Below, piece after piece: positions 1 to 5,909 of a stretch of 5,909 nucleotides of DNA. The translations under genes were made by a program, and so were the position numbers. The stretch comes from DAOUMF01 sp034411955 (GTDB lineage: Bacteria; Chloroflexota; Dehalococcoidia; SM23-28-2; RBG-16-64-32), in contig DAOUMF010000209.1 of NCBI GenBank assembly GCA_034411955.1, forward strand, positions 1-5,909, written 5' to 3'. The notes beneath the pieces were generated by a model, which did no database searches, had not been told where the DNA came from, and worked only from the letters and a program-made list of their open reading frames with translations. Each line of letters starts with the position of its first letter. The stretch's first letter is position 1.

Positions 1-3000
1 CGGGCACCCGGTTCATTGCGGGCCAGGAGCATACCAGCGTATTCGTGCTGTGTCCACGCTACGAGCGGCCGGGCTCCCATCCTGGCGTTCATCTCCAGCG
101 CATCCCCGAAATGCTTCTCCGCATCCTCCCAACGGGCCATGGTGGCGGCCAGTTGCCCCAGGAAGCGCGAGGCCGAGCCTAGACAGGCTGCGGCGGTCCC
201 AATCACGATGTTGTGTGCAGCGTAAGGTAGCAGCAAGTCGTAGAGGGCGATCGCACGGCGGGCGTCGCCCAAGAAGCTGCATGCCATAGCCAGATGGGCA
301 AGCGCCACGTCCAGATTCGCATCCCGGGGCAGATCGCCGAAGTCGTCCACCGCCAGGACTTCAAACTCGGCTCTCGCTGGCTCCTCGCGACCGAGCTCGG
401 CATACGTCATCACCAGCGCAGCTCGGTAGCCGAAAAAACGCGGATACTGCTGGACCCCTTGTCGCAACAGCGCCTCCAATTCGCCGAGTCGTCCCTGTGC
501 CCAGCGCAGCGTCATCAGCTGAATCAGGCAATTCTGAATTAGCAGCCGGTCCTGAGCGCGCTGGGCAAGGGCAAAGGCCTCCCTCCCCAGATGCTCCGCT
601 TCCTCCAAGCGGCCTACTAGAAGAGGCCGCATAGCCCGGAAAAGTGTCGTACCTCCGAGGAGTGAGGGTAGCTTGAGGTCCTGAGCCACTTCTCCATAGC
701 CGTCGATCTCAGCGTCGGCGCCCGGTATGTCTCCGAGGCGAAGAAGTGTGTGCGCTCGCGCGTAGTGACCGTACACGGCCAACCACCTGTCGCCGGACTT
801 GCGAGCCAGCTGAAGAAGTTCGTCGCCTATCCCCAATTTCTTCTGCAGTTCGGCTGGCCTGTTGAAGAAGGTCTGCCTGATCCACAGGGCATCGCCCAGC
901 GCCCTCGGCTCACCAATCCGTCTTGCCTCCTCCAGCGCCTGCCGGCTGAAATCCTCTCCCTCGTCGGGCTTGAGGGCTCCGGCAAGTGCCAACGCGAGAC
1001 GGGCGAGCACTCGGACTCGCAGGGCGCTATCTTCGCTTCCCAGTTCGGACAGGCTCTCCTCGAGAAGGTTTATGGCGACGGTGTCAGCGACTCCAACTTC
1101 GTTCCATGGTCCCGCAACTCCGAGGGCTGCGCGGGCCACGCTCTCCACGTCCTTGCGGTTCCGCGCGATTTCTGCTGCCTCCAGAAACACTTCCTTGGCT
1201 CTCTCCCGATCGCCTGCTCCATTTCGGGCCTCGCCTATGGACAACAGCAGTTCGCAGCGCTCGGCCTCTGCTGGCTTTTCGCTAACTTCCAAGGCCTGCA
1301 GCGCCCTCTCGTAGTGGCTGGCGGCATCCTCGTAGGCCAGAAGGCTCGTGGCCCGTTCACCCGCCCTCGTGGCGTAGTCGATGGCCTTGTCCACATCCCC
1401 GGCCTGAGCGCCCTCCGAGAAGTGGTATGCCAGCTCCGGCAGGTGCGGCTCCAGGTTGTCGCTGTGCAGGGCCTCCAGCACTTCCCCGATCTGACGGTGC
1501 AGCCGCACCCGGCGGGTCGTGGTCAGCTCCTCGTACAGCGTCTCGCGCATAAGGGCGTGGGAGAAAGAGTACCGGCCCACGACGCGGGGCACTTCGTTCA
1601 GAACGCGGGCGCCGACCGCCTCCTCCAGCGCCTCCAGCAGCCGGTCTCCCTTCAGCCGCTCATCCTGAGCCTGTCGAAGGATCACCCTCTCCAGGGCGTC
1701 GAGGCCGAACTCCCGGCCGATGACCGAGGCGACTGTGAGCACACGGTTGCACTCCTCGGACAGGTGGTCGAGGCGCCGGCCGACCACCTCACGCACGCCC
1801 TGGGGGATGGTCACGCTCCAGGACTTCACTTCCTCCGGCCGCTCCAGGCGGCCATCGGCGACCAGCAGGCGGACGACCTCGTTGACGAAGAAGGGGTTGC
1901 CCTCGGTCTCCCTGTAGACCGCGTCCACCAGGGCCCCGGGCGGGCTGACACCGGCGGTGATCTCGACGAAGCGGGCCACGTCGCGCTCCGTGAGGCCGCG
2001 CAGGAGGATGCGCTGGCTGAGCTGCTGCCGGGCGAGCTCGCCCAGGGTCTGCGAGAGGGGGTGCTGGCGTCGCAGCTCCACGTCCCGGTAGTTGCCCAGC
2101 ACCATCAGGCGGGCGCCCCGCAGCTCCCGCACCAGGAACTGGAGCAGGAGGAGCGACGGCTTGTCGGCCCAGTGCAGGTCGTCAAGGACGAGGACGATCG
2201 GCTGACGGTTGCTCGCGTTCTTGAGGAAGGTGGTGATGGAGTCGAACAGGCGGAAGCGTGCCTGCTCAGGCTCCAGTGTTGGCGGGGTGGGGAGCCCTGG
2301 CAGCCGCTCCTTCACCTCCGACACCACCTGGGCGATGTCGGCGGCCCCCGGCCCCATCTCCGACATCAACGCCTGCGGCTCCCGGTCGTGGACGTAGGAA
2401 CGGATGACCTGCACCCAGGGCCAGTAGGCGGGGGCGCCCTCGCCCTCGTAGCAGCGGCCCCACAGCACCTGGGTGTTGCGCAGGCTGGCGTAGGTGGCCA
2501 GCTCCTCCGCCGTGCGGGTCTTGCCTATGCCGGGCTCGCCCACCAGCATGAGCAGGCGTCCGCGGCCTGAGAGGGCGTCCTCCAGGCCGGCCCGCAGCTC
2601 GTCCATCTCCTTCTCGCGGCCCACGAAGACGCCGCCGGCCAGCCGATCAAGGGGGTTAGCCTCCTCCTGCACCACTCTCTCGGCCACTGCGGAGGCGGTC
2701 GTCATGATCGCTTGCATCGCCCCCGGCATGGCGGCGGCACTCTCCGGGCGTTCGTCAGGGTCCTTGGCCAGGCAGCGCAGGATGAGCGACTCCAGGGCCC
2801 GCGGCACCTCCGGGTTGTGCCAGGTGGGAGCCACCGGCGCCGTGTTGATGTGCTGGGAGATGATGGCCACGGCGTCGTCGCCAAGGAAGGGCGGGCGGCC
2901 TGCCACCATCTCGTAGAAGACGCAGCCCCACGAGTAGAGGTCGCTGCGGGCATCGGCCTCACGGCCCAGGGCCTGCTCCGGCGGCATGTAGGCCACGGTG

Positions 3001-3767
3001 CCCACCATCATCCCTTCCATGGTGAGGCGGGAGCGCTCCAGCGCCATGGCCAGGCCGAAGTCGCCCAGCTTGGCGGTGCCGTCCTCGCTAAGCCAGATGT
3101 TGCCCGGCTTCAGGTCGCGGTGGACGATGCCCCGCTCGTGGGCGTGCTCCAACGCTTGACGAACCTCGACGGCGATGCGGAGGGCCTGATCCAGGGGTAG
3201 GCGGCGGTTCTCGGCTTGTTGGAGCAGTCCCTCCAGGTCTCCGCCCGCCATGTACTGCGACACGATGTAGGGCTGAGGAGCCTGCCCTGAGCCTGGCGAA
3301 GGGTCCTCCTCGCCGATGTCGAAGACGGTGACGACATTCGGGTGATCGCGGAGGCGGCCCATGGCCTGGGCCTCCCGGCGGACGCGGACCAGGCCGGCCT
3401 CGTCCAGGCCCTCGGTCTTGATGAGGGCGATGGCAACGTCGCTTTCCAGCTTGGTGTCGTGGGCCAGGTAGACCCGCTTGCGGCCTCCCTCGCCCAGGAA
3501 TCGCTTCACCTGGTAGCGGCCGCCGGCGAAGGAGGTGGGGAGCGCGGGGGAGGGTGCTGGTGTTGGAGTGCGGGTTGGGGGTGTGGCCTGGGCTAGGGGA
3601 GCGGCGCAAGAATCACAGAACTTCTGGTCGCTTGGATTGGACGTGCCGCAGTTGGCACAGGCAATCGCATCAGCCAGCGGAGCGGCGCATGCTCCGCAGA
3701 ACGTTGCGCCCTCGCGGTTATCGTGGCCGCAGGATGGACAGAGCACCGTTCCCCCTAGTCTCGGCAT
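1..3767 (-). CDS. Zinc-ribbon Ser/Thr protein kinase fused to STAND/AAA ATPase and TPR domain (3' end missing)
   Basis: Predicted cytoplasmic signalling protein that phosphorylates Ser/Thr, with an ATPase-TPR half that probably senses or scaffolds. At least 1255 residues are visible and the stop lies beyond base 1. Domains in order: double zinc ribbon (C10/C13/C24/C27 and C37/C40/C51/C54, both CX2C-X10-CX2C); Pro/Thr-rich linker about 57-79; kinase domain about 85-350 with alpha-C Glu132, HRD Asp218, Asn223, DFG Asp236, PPE 262-264 and Asp276; ATPase from FVGRE (381-385) with Walker A GEPGIGKT (410-417) and Walker B LDDLHWAD (528-535); TPR-like helices from about 780 onward. The VAIK lysine is Ala114, while Lys97 replaces the third Gly of the glycine loop. 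ATG 3767 is chosen because it directly precedes the first zinc ribbon; the frame is closed by a stop at 3809-3807, leaving only TTG 3782 as an alternative, and no clear Shine-Dalgarno is visible. No signal peptide or membrane segment is seen. The frame is unbroken despite two repeat insertions. It diverges from the cyclase gene, with which it shares a paralogous ATPase. The substrate is unknown. Confidence 0.95.
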   Translation of the reverse strand, partial: MPRLGGTVLCPSCGHDNREGATFCGACAAPLADAIACANCGTSNPSDQKFCDSCAAPLAQATPPTRTPTPAPSPALPTSFAGGRYQVKRFLGEGGRKRVYLAHDTKLESDVAIALIKTEGLDEAGLVRVRREAQAMGRLRDHPNVVTVFDIGEEDPSPGSGQAPQPYIVSQYMAGGDLEGLLQQAENRRLPLDQALRIAVEVRQALEHAHERGIVHRDLKPGNIWLSEDGTAKLGDFGLAMALERSRLTMEGMMVGTVAYMPPEQALGREADARSDLYSWGCVFYEMVAGRPPFLGDDAVAIISQHINTAPVAPTWHNPEVPRALESLILRCLAKDPDERPESAAAMPGAMQAIMTTASAVAERVVQEEANPLDRLAGGVFVGREKEMDELRAGLEDALSGRGRLLMLVGEPGIGKTRTAEELATYASLRNTQVLWGRCYEGEGAPAYWPWVQVIRSYVHDREPQALMSEMGPGAADIAQVVSEVKERLPGLPTPPTLEPEQARFRLFDSITTFLKNASNRQPIVLVLDDLHWADKPSLLLLQFLVRELRGARLMVLGNYRDVELRRQHPLSQTLGELARQQLSQRILLRGLTERDVARFVEITAGVSPPGALVDAVYRETEGNPFFVNEVVRLLVADGRLERPEEVKSWSVTIPQGVREVVGRRLDHLSEECNRVLTVASVIGREFGLDALERVILRQAQDERLKGDRLLEALEEAVGARVLNEVPRVVGRYSFSHALMRETLYEELTTTRRVRLHRQIGEVLEALHSDNLEPHLPELAYHFSEGAQAGDVDKAIDYATRAGERATSLLAYEDAASHYERALQALEVSEKPAEAERCELLLSIGEARNGAGDRERAKEVFLEAAEIARNRKDVESVARAALGVAGPWNEVGVADTVAINLLEESLSELGSEDSALRVRVLARLALALAGALKPDEGEDFSRQALEEARRIGEPRALGDALWIRQTFFNRPAELQKKLGIGDELLQLARKSGDRWLAVYGHYARAHTLLRLGDIPGADAEIDGYGEVAQDLKLPSLLGGTTLFRAMRPLLVGRLEEAEHLGREAFALAQRAQDRLLIQNCLIQLMTLRWAQGRLGELEALLRQGVQQYPRFFGYRAALVMTYAELGREEPARAEFEVLAVDDFGDLPRDANLDVALAHLAMACSFLGDARRAIALYDLLLPYAAHNIVIGTAAACLGSASRFLGQLAATMARWEDAEKHFGDALEMNARMGARPLVAWTQHEYAGMLLARNEPGA
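1662..1682. repeat. Dispersed imperfect-palindrome repeat inside the kinase gene, copy 1
   Basis: The 19-base core TCCTGAGCCTGTCGAAGGA lies at 1663-1681, flanked by A and T that extend the terminal inverted repeat to ATCCT/AGGAT. In the kinase frame it reads ILRQAQDER (residues 696-704), a peptide that looks foreign to the helical region after the ATPase. I recognise this core as a high-copy repeat recurring in environmental bacterial genomes; that is from memory. A second copy lies 1.6 kb away in the same gene. Confidence 0.8.
3285..3303. repeat. Dispersed imperfect-palindrome repeat inside the kinase gene, copy 2
   Basis: CCCTGAGCCTGGCGAAGGG matches copy 1 at 16 of 19 positions and has the same orientation. 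The terminal pair changed from T-A to C-G, so the end pairing is kept. In the kinase frame it reads PSPGSG (156-161), a different reading frame from copy 1. It sits in the loop between VFDIGEED and the PYIV strand of the kinase N-lobe, adding roughly nine residues compared with a typical loop. Confidence 0.75.
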
Positions 3768-3781
3768 CTCGGGGCAATGCA

Positions 3782-3810
3782 ATGGTGCGCCAAAGTGGGC
3801 TAGTTGTCAA
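3782..3810 (-). promoter_or_regulatory. Possible promoter of the kinase gene
   Basis: On the minus strand a perfect TTGACA lies at 3810-3805. At 17-base spacing the -10 position reads CACCAT (3787-3782), matching only three of six consensus bases. If used, the start would fall near 3775, leaving a leader of under ten bases before ATG 3767. That fits the lack of a visible Shine-Dalgarno and would make the mRNA nearly leaderless. This is tentative; the -35 match could be chance. Confidence 0.3.
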
Positions 3811-3815
3811 AGTGG
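3791..3815. repeat. Tandem CAAAGTGG direct repeat in the divergent control region
   Basis: CAAAGTGG occurs at 3791-3798 and again at 3808-3815, 17 bases start to start. Allowing one inserted base the similarity continues (GCTAG versus CTTG). The right copy overlaps the TTGACA-like -35 of the kinase gene and ends just before the cyclase -35 candidate. It could be a regulator-binding pair, but an 8-base repeat is not rare enough in about 100 bases to exclude chance. Confidence 0.35.
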
Positions 3816-3816
3816 C

Positions 3817-3843
3817 TTGCTCATGGCTCATAAGGGCTATAAT
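3817..3843 (+). promoter_or_regulatory. Candidate sigma70-type promoter of the cyclase gene
   Basis: A perfect TATAAT -10 box lies at 3838-3843. The best -35 candidate is TTGCTC at 3817-3822 with a short 15-base spacer, so the -35 half is weak. Transcription would start near 3850, giving a leader of about 26 bases that contains the ribosome-binding site. A short direct repeat, GCTCAT at 3819-3824 and 3826-3831, sits between the two boxes and could be an operator half-site pair. The -10 match is seen directly; promoter activity is inferred. Confidence 0.5.
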
Positions 3844-3860
3844 GAGATGCACTTATTGCG

Positions 3861-3866
3861 AGGGGG
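3861..3866 (+). promoter_or_regulatory. Ribosome-binding site that fixes the GTG start of the cyclase
   Basis: The purine run AGGGGG ends 9 bases before GTG 3876, a normal Shine-Dalgarno spacing. It rules against the in-frame TTG at 3867, which directly abuts the site. No in-frame ATG exists between the upstream stop (3843-3845) and the GTG. Confidence 0.7.
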
Positions 3867-3875
3867 TTGGGAACT

Positions 3876-5909
3876 GTGACCCAGGCTCTCCCGGAAGGCA
3901 CCGTCACCGTCCTGTTCTCGGACGTTGTGGGCTCTACCGAGCTGACCACCCGCCAGGGCGATGAGGCTGCTCAGGAGATCCTTCGCGCCCAGCGGGAGCT
4001 GGTGCGGGGGCAAGTGGAGCAGCACAGCGGCCATGAGGTCAAGTCGATCGGCGACGGCTTCATGGTCGCGTTCGGGTCGGCGCGTCGAGCCGTGGGCTGC
4101 GCCGTCGGCATCCAGCGGGCGCTGGAGGGGCACAACCGCAGCCAGCCTCTCGACGAGCAGGTGCTGGTGCGCATCGGGCTCAACACCGGAGAGGTTCTTA
4201 AAGAAGAAGCTGATCTCTTCGGGGAGGCCGTGAACGCCGCCTCCCGTATAGCAGGCAAGGCCAAAGGCGGCCAGATACTGATCTCTGAGGCCACAAAGAG
4301 CGTCCTGGGTCGGGCTCAAGACGTCGAGCTGGTTGACCGCGGCCGCTTCCGGCTCAAGGGCTTCCCCGAACGCTGGCGTCTGTTCGAGGTCGTCTGGCAG
4401 GAAGAGAAGCCTGCCGTTGGCCCTGCCCTCGTTGAGCGGACGCCCTTCGTCGGCAGAGAGGCGGAGCGTGTGGAACTCCGCCGATGCGTGGAGCAGGCGG
4501 CCAACGGCCAAGGCGCTTTGGTCATGATCGGCGGCGAGCCGGGAGTCGGGAAGACACGGCTTGCCGAGGAGATGGCACTCGAGGCCCGCCAACGGGGCCT
4601 CCTGACCCTGATCGGCCACTGCTACGAGACGGAGGGAGCACCACCCTACATCCCCTTCGTGGAGATCGTGGAGGCCTCGGCCAGACTAGTCGCGTCAGAG
4701 GCACTGCGGGACGCGTTGGGTGAATCGGCGCCGGAGGTGGCCAAGCTGATGCCGGAGCTGCGCCGCATCTTCCCCGACATTCCGTCCCCTCCAGAACTGC
4801 CGCCGGAGCAGGAGCGCCGCTACCTGTTCAACGGCATGCGCGACTTCCTAGCGAGGGGAAGCCGGGTGCAGCCCATGTTCATAGTGGTCGACGACCTGCA
4901 CTGGGCTGACGATTCAACGATGCTCCTTCTCCAGCACATCGCCCAGCAGCTCCGTGAGATGCCCCTGCTCTTGGTGGGGACCTACCGTGATGTGGAGCTG
5001 GAAGTCGCCCGCCCACTGGCCAGGGCCATGCGTGAACTCACCCGGCAGAGACTGGTCCACCGCCTCTCCGTCAGGCGGATGCCGGAGGCCGAGGTGGAGT
5101 CGATGCTACGAGCACTCGGTGGTCAAGATCCCCCGGCTGTTCTGGTGGAGGCCATCTACAGCGAGACGGAAGGCAACCCCTTCTTCGTGGAAGAGGTGTT
5201 TCAGCATCTCGCCGAGGAGGGGAGGCTGTTCGACGCGAAGGGACGGTGGCGATCGGATCTTAGCATCGACGAACTGGAAGTGCCGGAAGGCGTCCGCCTG
5301 GTCATCGGGGAACGACTGGAGCGGGTCGGCGAGGAGTGCCGAAAGGTCCTGGCATCGGCTGCTGTCATCGGCCGCGCCTTCACCTTCGAGCTGTTGGAGG
5401 CGCTGGGCGACGTGGACGCGGACACTCTCCTGGACGCCGTCGATGATGCAGAGCGAGCCCAGCTCATCACGTCCACGTCTGACGGCCCCGAGGCTCGCTT
5501 CACCTTCGCTCATGAGCTGATCCGCCAGACCCTGGTCAGCGGTCTCTCCCTGCCGCGGCGGCAGCGGATGCACCTGGGGGTGGCCGAGGCGATAGAGCGG
5601 GCACACGCCCGCGCGCCGGAGGAGCAGGCCACCGACCTGGCCCATCATCTCTACCAGGCTGGGGCCGCCGCCGACATGGCGAAAACGGTGCGCTACCTGA
5701 CCCTGGCCGGGGAGCAGGCCTTCGCTGCCGCGGCTTTCGAGGACGCCCTCCGCCACTACGAGGATGCTCTCTCCCTGCAGCCAGCCCATGACCGGCAAGG
5801 ACGGGCCGACCTCCTGTACAAGCGGGGCCACGCCCTGCGCAGCGTGGGCCGCTGGGAGGAGGCGCTGGCCGACTGGCGGCAGGCTCTGGCCGCCTACGAG
5901 GAACTGGCC
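3876..5909 (+). CDS. Class III adenylate cyclase fused to STAND/AAA ATPase and TPR domain (3' end missing)
   Basis: Predicted soluble enzyme making cAMP from ATP. 678 residues are visible and the frame is still open at the window end. The cyclase domain (about 8-178) carries metal-binding Asp16 (LFSDV) and Asp60 (IGDGF), adenine-selecting Lys56 and Asp113, Asn120 and Arg124 (VNAASRI). The complete catalytic set implies an active homodimer using ATP rather than GTP. The ATPase follows: FVGRE 191-195, Walker A GEPGVGKT 220-227, Walker B VDDLHWAD 338-345, a YRDVEL element and a GNPFFVEE motif. The TPR-like repeats begin near residue 600, with two helical pairs visible before the edge. GTG 3876 is chosen because an AGGGGG lies 9 bases upstream and the N-terminus (MTQALPEGTVTVLFSD) is typical of the family; the in-frame stop at 3843-3845 limits any extension, and TTG 3867 directly abuts the ribosome site. 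No membrane segment or signal peptide is seen. The ligand sensed by the ATPase-TPR part is unknown. Related proteins are often labelled adenylate/guanylate cyclase or ATP-binding LuxR-like proteins. Confidence 0.95.
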   Translation, partial: MTQALPEGTVTVLFSDVVGSTELTTRQGDEAAQEILRAQRELVRGQVEQHSGHEVKSIGDGFMVAFGSARRAVGCAVGIQRALEGHNRSQPLDEQVLVRIGLNTGEVLKEEADLFGEAVNAASRIAGKAKGGQILISEATKSVLGRAQDVELVDRGRFRLKGFPERWRLFEVVWQEEKPAVGPALVERTPFVGREAERVELRRCVEQAANGQGALVMIGGEPGVGKTRLAEEMALEARQRGLLTLIGHCYETEGAPPYIPFVEIVEASARLVASEALRDALGESAPEVAKLMPELRRIFPDIPSPPELPPEQERRYLFNGMRDFLARGSRVQPMFIVVDDLHWADDSTMLLLQHIAQQLREMPLLLVGTYRDVELEVARPLARAMRELTRQRLVHRLSVRRMPEAEVESMLRALGGQDPPAVLVEAIYSETEGNPFFVEEVFQHLAEEGRLFDAKGRWRSDLSIDELEVPEGVRLVIGERLERVGEECRKVLASAAVIGRAFTFELLEALGDVDADTLLDAVDDAERAQLITSTSDGPEARFTFAHELIRQTLVSGLSLPRRQRMHLGVAEAIERAHARAPEEQATDLAHHLYQAGAAADMAKTVRYLTLAGEQAFAAAAFEDALRHYEDALSLQPAHDRQGRADLLYKRGHALRSVGRWEEALADWRQALAAYEELA

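Noticed and set aside
750..2570. A 606-codon open frame on the plus strand
   Set aside because: It lies wholly antisense to the continuous kinase-ATPase frame, has no recognisable domain, has a Gln/Leu/His-rich composition typical of GC-rich antisense frames, and reads through the palindromic repeat as LILSLSKD, a known artefact peptide.
1662..3303. The two repeats as attachment sites or ends of a mobile element
   Set aside because: The DNA between them is uninterrupted coding sequence for one multidomain protein, the copies have the same orientation, and no transposase or integrase lies between them.
3414..3428. Loss of the VAIK lysine as a sign of a dead pseudokinase
   Set aside because: HRD, the catalytic-loop Asn, DFG and the PPE motif are intact, and a lysine sits at the WNK position of the glycine loop.
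3804..3809. TTGTCA as the -35 box of the cyclase promoter
   Set aside because: It lies 28 bases from the TATAAT box, too far for a sigma70-type promoter.
3837..4619. A 260-codon open frame on the minus strand
   Set aside because: It is antisense to the cyclase domain, whose catalytic residues are all present on the plus strand, and would also overlap the promoter region.
5106..5831. A 241-codon open frame on the minus strand
   Set aside because: It is antisense to the ATPase-TPR part of the cyclase gene and has no recognisable motifs.

Overview
The window holds two large, divergently transcribed genes separated by a 108-base intergenic region, and both genes run off the ends of the window. 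High G+C, a GTG start, long multidomain signalling ATPases and a dispersed imperfect-palindromic repeat inside coding DNA suggest a GC-rich environmental bacterium. Chloroflexota is my best guess; this rests on recalled family resemblance and was not tested by a search.

Left arm (minus strand, 3767 down to 1): one continuous reading frame of at least 1255 codons. In order it encodes a double zinc ribbon, a Pro/Thr-rich linker, a Ser/Thr protein kinase domain, a STAND/AAA-type ATPase and a long TPR-like helical C-terminus that is cut off by the window edge. The kinase lacks the usual VAIK lysine (Ala114 is there instead) and has a lysine, Lys97, at the third glycine of the Gly-rich loop. That is the arrangement known from eukaryotic WNK ('with no lysine') kinases. 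Two copies of a roughly 19-bp repeat lie inside this gene, in different reading frames, and each looks like a short in-frame insertion.

Centre (3768-3875): a compact divergent control region. It has a perfect TATAAT box and a Shine-Dalgarno sequence for the right-hand gene, a TTGACA-like -35 for the left-hand gene, and a tandem CAAAGTGG direct repeat with a 17-bp period.

Right arm (plus strand, 3876 to 5909): a class III adenylate cyclase with all six canonical catalytic positions, fused to a STAND/AAA ATPase and the beginning of a TPR region. Its ATPase-TPR half is clearly paralogous to that of the kinase. The locus therefore pairs two signalling outputs, protein phosphorylation and cAMP synthesis, on the same ATPase-TPR chassis. 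A shared input or cross-talk is plausible but is inference. I see no RNA genes, CRISPR arrays, insertion sequences or terminators.
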